Shown piece after piece: positions 6,783 through 13,372 of a DNA stretch of 14,565 bases. Position 1 is the first letter of the stretch; each line of letters starts with the position of its first letter. Made by a program: the position numbers and the translations under genes. A model generated the notes under the pieces. It searched no databases. It was given only the letters and a program-made list of their open reading frames with translations, and was not told the DNA's origin. This DNA is from a bacterium (lineage in GTDB: Bacteria > Bacillota_I > Bacilli_A > RF39 > UBA660): the NCBI GenBank assembly GCA_004560915.1, contig SFTR01000011.1, positions 1 through 14,565 on the forward strand, written 5' to 3'.

Positions 6783-8564
6783 ATGAAAAAAGAAGTAAAA
6801 GAAAAAACTAAAAAATCAAATAAAAAAATATGGACATATATTAAAAAATGTATTCCTTATTTTGCTAAAGAAAAGAAAGCAGTAATAACACTAATAGTAT
6901 TAAGTTTAGTAATAAGTATATTTAGTTCATTTAGTCCAGCATTAATGGCTAAAATATTAGATTATGCTACTAGTAGTAAATTAGATTTAGCAATAAAATA
7001 TACTTTTTTAATATTTCTATTAGCAGTATTTATGGAATTTATAGATAACATAATCTTTACAAGAGCATATGTTAAAGTACAAGAAACAGTATCAAATAAC
7101 ATAAAAAAAGATGTAATAAGCGGATACTTTGACATAGATAATAAAGAACTATTAAAAACTTCAAGTGGAGTATTTTTAACTAGAATAACACAAGATCCAA
7201 ATAATGTAGTAATGGCATTTAACGCATTAAGAGCAAACATATCTAGAATACTTTCTAATATATTTGTATTCATCTATATATTTTATATTAACTTCGTATT
7301 AGGTATTATAACTATACTTGGTACCATAACAGTATATATAATTGAAAAAAGAGCTATGGATAAATGGAATGCATACTTAAAAAGAAAAAACAAATTAAGA
7401 GATAGAAATACAACTGTTATTAATGAAGGAATAAGAGGATCTCATGATATAAAACTTCTAAATATAGTAGAACATTTTAAAAATAAAATAAATGATAATA
7501 TAGATGAACTATATAACGATACTATAAAAAGTATGAAAACAGATAGTAATTACACATTTGCAAGAGCATTCACAGTTTATTTATTTACAGGTATTATAAT
7601 AATATTATCTATTTATTTTGTTAAATTTGATGTAATAACAATATCTTCACTAATTGCAATATTTTTATATAAAGATAGATTATTTACTTCAGTATTATAT
7701 TTAGCTTGGTCAGAAAGACAATTGAAAGAATTTGCTTTATCCGCGGAACGTATCTTTGAAGTAATAGACCATACAACATATGAAAAAGAACACTATGGTA
7801 ATAAAAGAGTTAATGAATTATATGGAAAAATTGAATTTAAAGATGTTCACTTCAAATATGATAAAGATGAAGTACTAAAAGGAGTAAACTTTTCTGTAGA
7901 ACCAAAAGATACAGTCGCCATCGTAGGTAAGAGTGGTAGTGGTAAAAGTACTATTATTAACTTACTAAGTAAGATTTATGAAGTAACTAAAGGTGAAATA
8001 CTTATAGATGGATATAACGTAAACGATTTAGATAAATTTAGTCTTAGAAATAATATTGCAGTTATAAGTCAAAAACCATATCTATTTAATATGACTATTA
8101 AAGAAAATCTACTTTTAGTAAATCCAGACGCATCACAAAAACAAATAGAAAATGTATGTAAAATATGTGAACTTCATGATTATATAATGACTCTTCCTAA
8201 AAAATACAATACTATAGTTGGAGAAGGTGGAGTAACACTAAGTGGTGGTGAATGTCAAAGAGTAGCTATCGCAAGAGCACTTCTAAGAAAAACTAATATT
8301 ATATTATTTGATGAAGCAACAAGTGCATTAGATAATGAAACACAAGCAAATATTCAAAAAGCAATAAACAATATAAGTAGTGAATATACAATGTTAATCG
8401 TAGCTCATAGACTTTCAACTATAAAAGATTGTAACAAAATAATAGTAGTAAATGATGGGAAAATATGTGGGATAGGTAGTCATAAAGAACTATATAAAAA
8501 TAATGAATTATATAGAACATTATATGAAAATGAACTACAAAAGGAAGAAAATGACGAGAATTGA
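6783..8564 (+). CDS. ABC-type exporter, fused membrane and ATPase domains (half transporter)
   Basis: 593 residues. The family works as a dimer of fused membrane/ATPase subunits that pumps lipids, peptides or drugs outward. The membrane domain (~33-305) has about six helices (33-57, 70-92, ~150-188 as a pair, ~258-300 as a pair). The ATPase domain at ~350-585 is complete: Walker A GKSGSGKST (382-390), Q-loop Q430, signature LSGGE (486-490, with Glu replacing the usual Gln, a common variant), Walker B ILFDE (507-511), D-loop SALD, H-loop H542. The N-terminus is very Lys-rich. No adjacent second half transporter is present, so a homodimer is likely. The substrate cannot be inferred. It lacks a ribosome binding site and may be translated from a leaderless mRNA. 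It overlaps tlyA by 14 bp. Confidence 0.93.
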   Translation: MKKEVKEKTKKSNKKIWTYIKKCIPYFAKEKKAVITLIVLSLVISIFSSFSPALMAKILDYATSSKLDLAIKYTFLIFLLAVFMEFIDNIIFTRAYVKVQETVSNNIKKDVISGYFDIDNKELLKTSSGVFLTRITQDPNNVVMAFNALRANISRILSNIFVFIYIFYINFVLGIITILGTITVYIIEKRAMDKWNAYLKRKNKLRDRNTTVINEGIRGSHDIKLLNIVEHFKNKINDNIDELYNDTIKSMKTDSNYTFARAFTVYLFTGIIIILSIYFVKFDVITISSLIAIFLYKDRLFTSVLYLAWSERQLKEFALSAERIFEVIDHTTYEKEHYGNKRVNELYGKIEFKDVHFKYDKDEVLKGVNFSVEPKDTVAIVGKSGSGKSTIINLLSKIYEVTKGEILIDGYNVNDLDKFSLRNNIAVISQKPYLFNMTIKENLLLVNPDASQKQIENVCKICELHDYIMTLPKKYNTIVGEGGVTLSGGECQRVAIARALLRKTNIILFDEATSALDNETQANIQKAINNISSEYTMLIVAHRLSTIKDCNKIIVVNDGKICGIGSHKELYKNNELYRTLYENELQKEENDEN

Positions 8565-9327
8565 TATAGAACTAGTAAAAAGAGGAATTTTTGAAACAAG
8601 AAATAAAGCTCAAAATGAAATTAAAAATAAAATAATATTTTGTAATAATATATGTATAACCAAACCATCTTTTGATGTAACAGATACTGATATAATTGAA
8701 ATAAAAGGTGAAAAATTAAAATATGTATCTCGTGGTGGATTAAAGTTAGAAAAAGCAATAAAAGAATTTAATATTGATTTAAAAAATAAAATTCTTATTG
8801 ATATTGGTTCTTCTACTGGTGGATTTAGTGATTGTGCACTTCAAAATGGAATTAAAAAAGTTTATGCTATAGATGTTGGAACTAACCAATTTGATAAGAA
8901 TTTAAGACAAAATAATAAAATTAATCTTTATGAAAATACTGACTTTAGAAATATAGATAATAATATTATTAATGATGCTAATATTGCATCTATTGATGTA
9001 TCTTTTATATCAGTAACAAAACTAACTAATAAATTAAAAGAATTAACCAATCTAAAAGAAATAATATGCCTTATAAAACCTCAATTTGAGTGTGGAAAAG
9101 AATTATCAGATAAATATAGAGGAGTACCACTTAATAAAGAAGTACATAGTACTGTTATAAATAAAGTAATAGAGTCATTCAAAGAAAATGATTACTATAT
9201 AAATAATCTTACATCATCACCAATAAAAGGTGGTAATGGTAATATAGAATATCTAGCATATTTTAAAAGAGATAATGAAAAGAATATAGACATAGAAAAA
9301 GTAATAAACGAAGCATTTAGAGTTTAA
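8551..9327 (+). CDS. tlyA: TlyA family rRNA 2'-O-ribose methyltransferase (S4 plus FtsJ-like domains)
   Basis: 258 residues from the ATG at 8551. A longer reading frame starts at 8503 but would lie deep inside the exporter gene. At 8551 there is an AAGGAAG ribosome binding site and the N-terminus MTRIDIELVKRG matches the expected family start. TlyA proteins methylate ribose 2'-OH groups in 16S and/or 23S rRNA using S-adenosylmethionine; the family also carries the old name hemolysin. An S4 RNA-binding domain occupies ~1-60 (ending VSRGGLKLEKA). The Rossmann-like methyltransferase domain follows, with the SAM-binding motif IDIGSSTGGFSDCAL (83-97), SIDVSFIS (147-154) and LIKPQFE (174-180), which holds the catalytic-type Lys. 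The 14-bp overlap with the exporter implies translational coupling. No terminator is evident after it. Confidence 0.93.
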   Translation: MTRIDIELVKRGIFETRNKAQNEIKNKIIFCNNICITKPSFDVTDTDIIEIKGEKLKYVSRGGLKLEKAIKEFNIDLKNKILIDIGSSTGGFSDCALQNGIKKVYAIDVGTNQFDKNLRQNNKINLYENTDFRNIDNNIINDANIASIDVSFISVTKLTNKLKELTNLKEIICLIKPQFECGKELSDKYRGVPLNKEVHSTVINKVIESFKENDYYINNLTSSPIKGGNGNIEYLAYFKRDNEKNIDIEKVINEAFRV

Positions 9328-9337
9328 GAACAAAATA

Positions 9338-9346
9338 TGATATAAT
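9338..9346 (+). promoter_or_regulatory. Extended -10 promoter of the accessory peptide/ABC operon
   Basis: TGATATAAT is a perfect TG-N-TATAAT extended -10, 10 bases after the tlyA stop. No good -35 is seen, as is usual when the TG extension is present. It would give a ~175-nt leader that contains the 21-bp tandem repeats and the left inverted-repeat arm before the first gene at 9529. Confidence 0.45.
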
Positions 9347-9388
9347 ACTTTTAAATAAGTAGAGCTTAACATTACAAATGATACATTA

Positions 9389-9462
9389 AATGACAAAATA
9401 ATACACTTTAATGACAAAATAATACACTTTAATGACAAAATAATACACTTTAATGACAAAAT
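9389..9462 (+). repeat. 21-bp tandem direct repeats in the operon leader (3.5 exact copies)
   Basis: Three identical 21-bp units (9389-9409, 9410-9430, 9431-9451), each starting AATGACAAAATA and ending ATACACTTT, are followed by an 11-base partial copy (9452-9462). A degenerate copy (TTACAAATGATACATT, ~9372-9388) precedes them. Twenty-one bp is two helical turns, so bound proteins would line up on one face. The units read as a low-complexity open frame on the minus strand, which I do not regard as a gene. Confidence 0.9.
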
Positions 9463-9495
9463 TTAAAATTATAAATAAAAAAATGATAATGTAGC

Positions 9496-9512
9496 ATTGA
9501 GAAGAAAAATAT
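9496..9512 (+). repeat. Left arm of a perfect 17-bp inverted repeat flanking the small secreted-protein gene
   Basis: ATTGAGAAGAAAAATAT here is the exact reverse complement of 9943-9959. The arm ends four bases before the ribosome binding site AGGAGGA (9516-9522). With wobble pairs, an RNA duplex could run to 9515, directly against that site. Confidence 0.8.
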
Positions 9513-9528
9513 TTTAGGAGGAATAGAA

Positions 9529-9933
9529 ATGAAATATTTAAAATTTACATTATTCATGTTTATTGTTTGCTTAATGATGTCATATGCAAACATGAACGCA
9601 AGAGAAGTTACAGGAGTATCGGGATTTGAAATTAAAGCATATCAAATTGAAACAAGTTTAGGTGATTATGTTACCAAAAGTGAAAATTTTACGAATCATA
9701 CATATCAAAATATTGGAACAGTAAAATTGTATGGTTCCGGAGAATATACAAATGTGTTAGTTAAAATATGTAATAATAATGGGAAATGCACTAAATATAA
9801 AGAGTTTACTACAAATCAAAAACAAAATTATGATGAATCAGAGGCATCATTAAAAGGAAAATATACACTAAAGTTCAAGAATCCAAAATTCACAGCTTAT
9901 AGACTGAGTCACTCTGGAGTTTGGACATATTAA
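9529..9933 (+). CDS. Small secreted protein, possible peptide precursor of the adjacent ABC system
   Basis: 134 residues; I do not recognise the family. A signal peptide covers ~1-24 (hydrophobic FTLFMFIVCLMMSYA, then NMNA as likely cleavage site). The mature ~110 residues look beta-strand-rich and contain two cysteines, C81 and C87, in ICNNNGKCTKY, spaced for a small disulfide loop. The C-terminus is SHSGVWTY. The start has a near-consensus ribosome binding site AGGAGGA six bases upstream, the strongest among the operon genes. Codons such as TTG, TCC, CAT and GTG appear more often than in neighbours. It is first in an operon with a three-part LanFEG-like ABC transporter and is bracketed by a 17-bp inverted repeat. 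A bacteriocin-like or sensed/exported peptide is a reasonable guess. It lacks a double-glycine leader and does not look like lactococcin 972. Confidence 0.8.
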   Translation: MKYLKFTLFMFIVCLMMSYANMNAREVTGVSGFEIKAYQIETSLGDYVTKSENFTNHTYQNIGTVKLYGSGEYTNVLVKICNNNGKCTKYKEFTTNQKQNYDESEASLKGKYTLKFKNPKFTAYRLSHSGVWTY

Positions 9934-9942
9934 AAATAAAGG

Positions 9943-9959
9943 ATATTTTTCTTCTCAAT
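9943..9959 (-). repeat. Right arm of the 17-bp inverted repeat
   Basis: Exact reverse complement of 9496-9512, located between the stop of the small secreted gene and the ribosome binding site of the next gene. Its TTCTC (9952-9956) could alternatively pair with GAGAA (9969-9973), covering that ribosome binding site (AGGAGA, 9967-9972). Confidence 0.8.
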
Positions 9960-9977
9960 TAGTAATAGGAGAATTTT

Positions 9978-10862
9978 ATGAAAAAGTTTATTCAAAATAA
10001 CAAGGTTTTACTTATATCATTCATGATATTATTCATGTTTACAACATTTCTAGGTATTAAAGTAATTATTAATGATAAAGATTCAGAAGATTTAAGTATA
10101 AAAGTAAAAGAAATGTGTAAAGAAACTTTAAAGACTGATCCCACTAATGAAATATGTTTAAAAGCACTAAATGAAGAAAAAACAAAAAGAGATACACTAA
10201 CTACTTTTAATGAAATACTTAATGATTCAGAATATAGTTTTATATATTTTTTAGCAGTACCATTCTTAATAATTATGTCATCAATGTATGAAATAAGTAA
10301 AAGATTTAAATCAGGTGAAATAAAGAATAGGCTAACTAGAGAAAGTTATAATAATTATATAAAAGATGTATTTAAAAGTTCATATAAAAGTATTCTTTTG
10401 TGGCCACTAATAACTATGTATGTTTTAGTATTTTCCTACATAATAAGTGGAACATTTGAAGTATCTGCTGAAACTATAGCATTCACTAAAGAAATACTTA
10501 GTCATCCAGCACTATTTATATTTTCATATTTGTTAAATACAATATTAATGAGTATCTTCTATATAAATATAGGATTAATCTTAGTACCAGAGAATAGAAA
10601 CTATTTAGTAACAGTAATAGAAACTATTATGGTATATTATGGTATAACATTAACAAATACATTCTTTATAATAAGTTTTGTCTTAAAAGACTTTAAAGAC
10701 TCGGAAAAATACTTTGACTTCTTTGATATGTATACTTACAATGATAGGGAACTTATACCATTTAATTTATTATGTCTAGGAGTATCACTCATAAGTTCGC
10801 TACTAGTATATTTAAAATATAAAAACAAAGAAAAAATAATAATAAAATTAGAAAAGAATTAG
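9978..10862 (+). CDS. ABC-2-like permease subunit of the accessory transporter (six membrane segments)
   Basis: 294 residues, no family I can name with certainty. A first membrane segment (~10-30) is followed by a ~55-residue hydrophilic loop holding two cysteines (C47, C60), then five more segments (~86-104, 139-158, 178-200, 207-232, 264-287) and a basic tail. One helix, a large outer loop, then five helices is the usual ABC-2-type permease arrangement. It lies between the secreted peptide and the ATPase, and its TAG stop (10860-10862) overlaps the ATPase ribosome binding site AGAGG. A ribosome binding site AGGAGA stands five bases before the start. By position and topology it corresponds to a LanE/LanG-type subunit. 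Direct sequence similarity cannot be judged here. Confidence 0.75.
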   Translation: MKKFIQNNKVLLISFMILFMFTTFLGIKVIINDKDSEDLSIKVKEMCKETLKTDPTNEICLKALNEEKTKRDTLTTFNEILNDSEYSFIYFLAVPFLIIMSSMYEISKRFKSGEIKNRLTRESYNNYIKDVFKSSYKSILLWPLITMYVLVFSYIISGTFEVSAETIAFTKEILSHPALFIFSYLLNTILMSIFYINIGLILVPENRNYLVTVIETIMVYYGITLTNTFFIISFVLKDFKDSEKYFDFFDMYTYNDRELIPFNLLCLGVSLISSLLVYLKYKNKEKIIIKLEKN

Positions 10863-10870
10863 AGGTTAAT

Positions 10871-11506
10871 ATGGAAATAATAGTTAAAGCTTTATCAAAA
10901 AAATTTAAAAAAGTAACTATACTAGAAAACATAAATATGAAATTTGAAAGTGGAAAAATATATGGTATAGTCGGAAGAAATGGTAGTGGTAAAAGTGTAT
11001 TCTTAAAAATACTTTGTTCATTTTATAAACCAACAACTGGAGAAGTACTTTATGGTAATATAAATTACAATAGTAATAATAGTTTTCCTCCAAGTGTAAG
11101 AGCTCTAATAGAAAAACCAACTTTCTTTCCGGATTTAACTGGTTATGAAAACTTAAAGTTACTAGCAAGCATACAAAATAAAATAGGGAACGAAGAAATA
11201 AATAAAACACTTGAATTAGTAAACCTAACTACTGAGAAAAATAAAAAATATAGTGAATACTCACTAGGTACTAAACAAAAACTAGCTATCGCACAAGTAT
11301 TAATGGAGAGTCCTGACGTGATGATATTTGATGAACTATTTAATGGAATAGAAGAGTCCACAGTAGAAAAGATAAGAAATATTTTATTAGATTTAAAAAA
11401 CCAAAATAAACTAATTATAGTTACAAGTCATATAAAAGAAGATATAGATGTTTTATCAGATGAAGTATATAAATTTGATAATGGTCATGTGGAACGTATA
11501 AAATGA
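10871..11506 (+). CDS. ABC transporter ATPase, LanF/BcrA-like with Glu in the Q-loop
   Basis: 211 residues, a single short ATPase domain for a multi-subunit transporter. Walker A is GRNGSGKS (35-42). At the position of the Q-loop glutamine the sequence is RALIEKPTFFPDLTGYENL, with E81. This E-loop is described for LanFEG lantibiotic-immunity ATPases and is seen in BcrA-like proteins. The signature is degenerate, YSLGTKQKL (130-138) instead of LSGGQ, again typical of this branch. Walker B is VMIFDE (150-155) and the H-loop His is 187 (VTSH). The D-loop region reads LFNGIEE rather than the usual TNGLDP. It overlaps the next permease by ATGA (11503-11506), so the two are translated coupled. Role: powering export or removal of a membrane-active peptide, by inference. 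The gene ends in TGA, confirming standard stop usage. Confidence 0.9.
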   Translation: MEIIVKALSKKFKKVTILENINMKFESGKIYGIVGRNGSGKSVFLKILCSFYKPTTGEVLYGNINYNSNNSFPPSVRALIEKPTFFPDLTGYENLKLLASIQNKIGNEEINKTLELVNLTTEKNKKYSEYSLGTKQKLAIAQVLMESPDVMIFDELFNGIEESTVEKIRNILLDLKNQNKLIIVTSHIKEDIDVLSDEVYKFDNGHVERIK

Positions 11507-12252
11507 AAAACGATTTTAAATTAATAATATCACTATTACAAAATACTAGATTCAAAGTTACAACCATGATAATTATTCTATTATTCTTTATGTCTCTTGG
11601 AAACATAATAAACAACATGACTATGATAAATGGTATATATAGTACATTATCTTGGAACTTTTTTATAATGGTTTTACTATTTCTATTTATCTTTAATACT
11701 TATAATATCTATATTGAGTTAGTTAAAAATTATTCATTTTTAATAAGAATAAAAAACTACAAAGAATTCTTTTGTAAAATTATAAAGTTTATATTTATAT
11801 CAAACTTAATAATTTATCTAATAGTATTATTTTTAGTACTAGTTGCATCTATTTTAAAAACAGGTATGAATACAAAAATAGAAATACTAAATAATTATAA
11901 CATTACTAATCTTACATACTTAATATTTCATATAATAAGAAGTTATTTCATATTAAATATGATTGTCATTATATTAGTTAGTTTATACAAAACGATTAAA
12001 GAAGAAATAGTTGTAATCATTTCTGGAATTATACCGCTTAGCATAGTTGCGTTAACGCCACTTATGAAAGAAAGAGTAATAGACTCAGTATTTAAGTTAC
12101 CTTTATATTATGGAGATTATTTTATAGGCAATAGTTATACTACTTTTACATTTGAAGTATGTATGTCTATTTTATTCATATCTATATTATTTTTAATAAC
12201 TAAAATACTAATAGAAATAGTTTCCAAAAAGAGCATAGATTTAGGGTTTTAG
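11503..12252 (+). CDS. Second permease subunit of the accessory ABC transporter
   Basis: 249 residues, almost entirely membrane: segments at about 20-37, 52-70, 90-118, 145-162, 167-184 and 219-240. No family motif is recognised. Its start overlaps the ATPase stop (ATGA), so it is certainly expressed with it. One ATPase plus two different ~250-290-residue six-helix permeases matches the LanF-LanE-LanG composition, although in that group the ATPase gene usually comes first, whereas here it lies between the permeases. The gene is closed by the terminator at 12282-12333. It keeps the very low GC and AGA/CTA/ATA-rich codon use of the region. Confidence 0.78.
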   Translation: MKNDFKLIISLLQNTRFKVTTMIIILLFFMSLGNIINNMTMINGIYSTLSWNFFIMVLLFLFIFNTYNIYIELVKNYSFLIRIKNYKEFFCKIIKFIFISNLIIYLIVLFLVLVASILKTGMNTKIEILNNYNITNLTYLIFHIIRSYFILNMIVIILVSLYKTIKEEIVVIISGIIPLSIVALTPLMKERVIDSVFKLPLYYGDYFIGNSYTTFTFEVCMSILFISILFLITKILIEIVSKKSIDLGF

Positions 12253-12281
12253 AATACTAAATAAGCAAAATAAATAATAAA

Positions 12282-12333
12282 CTTAATGAAAACGATAAAA
12301 ACTTAGAAAATATCGTTGACATTAAGCTTTTTT
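12282..12333 (+). terminator. Intrinsic terminator of the accessory operon
   Basis: CTTAATG (12282-12288) pairs with CATTAAG (12320-12326), and after an AA/GA internal loop AACGATA (12291-12297) pairs with TATCGTT (12311-12317). The apical loop has 13 bases. A run of six T follows (12328-12333) after a single C. It begins 29 bp after the last permease stop. Its descending arm contains the -35 box of the following str promoter. Confidence 0.75.
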
Positions 12334-12344
12334 AATGATATTAT
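12316..12344 (+). promoter_or_regulatory. Consensus sigma-A promoter of the rpsL-rpsG-fusA operon
   Basis: A perfect -35 TTGACA (12316-12321) and TATTAT (12339-12344) are separated by exactly 17 bases. Transcription should start near 12351, giving a leader of about 85 nt. This is the best promoter in the window, as expected for ribosomal protein genes. Its -35 is embedded in the terminator hairpin of the upstream operon. Confidence 0.75.
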
Positions 12345-12356
12345 TAACTAGATTTC

Positions 12357-12417
12357 AGGTTTTCTCGTGCAGAAAACTTAAAAAAATAGTGATTTTGATA
12401 CACCTGGAAATGTGTAT
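12357..12417 (+). promoter_or_regulatory. Structured rpsL leader: two hairpins before the ribosome binding site
   Basis: Hairpin one: 12357-12365 pairs with 12371-12379 (9 bp, one G-U) around the loop CGTGC. Hairpin two: ATACAC (12398-12403) pairs with GTGTAT (12412-12417), extendable by about three pairs, with the loop CTGGAAAT; it ends next to the ribosome binding site AAAGGAG (12422-12428). The first is followed by A, not T, so it is not a terminator. A ribosomal-protein autoregulatory leader is a plausible role, not demonstrated. Confidence 0.5.
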
Positions 12418-12435
12418 TAAGAAAGGAGACAAATA

Positions 12436-12852
12436 ATGCCTACAATTAATCAATTAGTAAGAAAGAGTAGAACTGACAAAACTAAAAAGAGTAAAAGTCC
12501 AGTATTAAATGTTGGATATAACTCAAAAGATAAGAAGAGAACAAATAATACTTCACCACAAAAACGTGGAGTTTGTACTCGTGTATCTACTAAAACTCCT
12601 AAAAAACCAAACTCAGCTTTAAGAAAAATCGCTAGAGTTAGATTAAGTAACGGATATGAAGTTACTTGCTACATTGGTGGAGAAGGACATAACTTACAAG
12701 AACACAGCGTTGTTCTAATTAGAGGTGGACGTGTTAAAGACCTTATCGGTGTTCGTTATCATATTGTTCGTGGTACTTTAGATACTGCTGGTATTGATAA
12801 GAGACGTCAAGGAAGAAGTAAATACGGAACTAAGAAACCTAAGAAAAATTAA
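12436..12852 (+). CDS. rpsL: 30S ribosomal protein S12
   Basis: 138 residues, the usual Gram-positive length (13 more than the E. coli alignment before the PQKRGVC motif). S12 lies at the decoding centre and affects accuracy and streptomycin response. Signature segments are present: [10 protein letters not shown] (41-50), [11 protein letters not shown] (54-64) with both lysines of the streptomycin loop intact, and [11 protein letters not shown] (81-91). In the second loop the sequence is [10 protein letters not shown] (100-109): Ile104 stands where nearly all S12 proteins, including E. coli (Pro91 counting Met), have proline. The start has AAAGGAG seven bases upstream. It is the first gene of the str operon with its own strong promoter; rpoBC is not next to it. 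Codons are richer in G/C than surrounding genes, as expected for high expression. Confidence 0.99.
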   Translation: MPTINQLVRKSRTDKTKKSKSPVLNVGYNSKDKKRTNNTSPQKRGVCTRVSTKTPKKPNSALRKIARVRLSNGYEVTCYIGGEGHNLQEHSVVLIRGGRVKDLIGVRYHIVRGTLDTAGIDKRRQGRSKYGTKKPKKN

Positions 12853-12889
12853 TAATAAATAAATTACTAATAAGAAAGGAGATAATGAC

Positions 12890-13357
12890 ATGCGTAAGAA
12901 ACAAGCAATTAAGAGAGATGTTTTAGCAGATCCAATATATGGTTCAAAAATGGTTACTAAGCTAATCAATGGAATCATGCAAGATGGAAAAAAAGGAACT
13001 GCTCAAAAAATAGTTAACAATGCTCTTGAAATAGTTAGAGAAAAAACTAATAAAGATCCTTTAGAAGTTTTAAATCAAGCATTTGAAAACATCAAACCAG
13101 CTTTAGAAATAAAGAGTAGACGTGTAGGCGGAAGTAACTATTCTGTACCTATGGAAGTTCGTGAAGATAGAGCTAACGCTTTAATGCTTCGTTGGTTAAT
13201 CCAATATGCTAAAGGTAGAAACGGAAAAGGTATGGCAGAAAATTTAGCTGCTGAAATAATCGATGCTTCAAACGGAATAGGTGGAGCAGTTAAGAAACGT
13301 GAAGATACTCATAAAATGGCAGAAGCTAATAAAGCATATGCTCATTATAGATGGTAA
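12890..13357 (+). CDS. rpsG: 30S ribosomal protein S7
   Basis: 155 residues, full length. S7 nucleates assembly of the head of the small subunit on 16S rRNA and contributes to the E site. Recognisable segments are an N-terminal [15 protein letters not shown], the [15 protein letters not shown] loop (~77-91), [11 protein letters not shown] (~99-109) and the C-terminal [21 protein letters not shown]. The start at 12890 is chosen over an out-of-frame ATG at 12885; AAAGGAG (12875-12881) is eight bases upstream. It follows rpsL by 37 bp and precedes fusA by 15 bp without terminators, so the three are one operon. Confidence 0.99.
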   Translation: MRKKQAIKRDVLADPIYGSKMVTKLINGIMQDGKKGTAQKIVNNALEIVREKTNKDPLEVLNQAFENIKPALEIKSRRVGGSNYSVPMEVREDRANALMLRWLIQYAKGRNGKGMAENLAAEIIDASNGIGGAVKKREDTHKMAEANKAYAHYRW

Positions 13358-13372
13358 GAAGGGAGAACACTT

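Noticed and set aside
8503..8550. Longer tlyA start
   Set aside because: The extra 16 residues (MNYIEHYM...) are exporter codons read in another frame. The ATG at 8551 has a ribosome binding site and the expected N-terminus.
9253..9459. Minus-strand open frame with three repeats of SLKCIIL
   Set aside because: It is the reverse reading of the 21-bp tandem repeats plus the end of tlyA, with no signal, promoter or ribosome binding site.
9389..9462. CRISPR array
   Set aside because: The 21-bp units are directly adjacent with no spacers, and no cas genes are present.
9529..9933. Lactococcin-972-type bacteriocin
   Set aside because: Size and secretion fit loosely, but the characteristic His/Tyr-rich mature peptide pattern and the large partner membrane protein are absent.
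11480..11530. UGA read as tryptophan (Mollicutes code)
   Set aside because: The ATPase ends at TGA (11504-11506) with an ATGA overlap to the next gene, and all recognised conserved Trp residues use TGG.
10917..11618. Several minus-strand open frames opposite the ATPase/permease genes
   Set aside because: They are antisense shadows of well-supported coding sequences with no independent evidence.
12049..12058. GCGTTAACGC palindrome
   Set aside because: It is a short 10-base palindrome inside the permease coding sequence (Val-Ala-Leu-Thr); probably chance.
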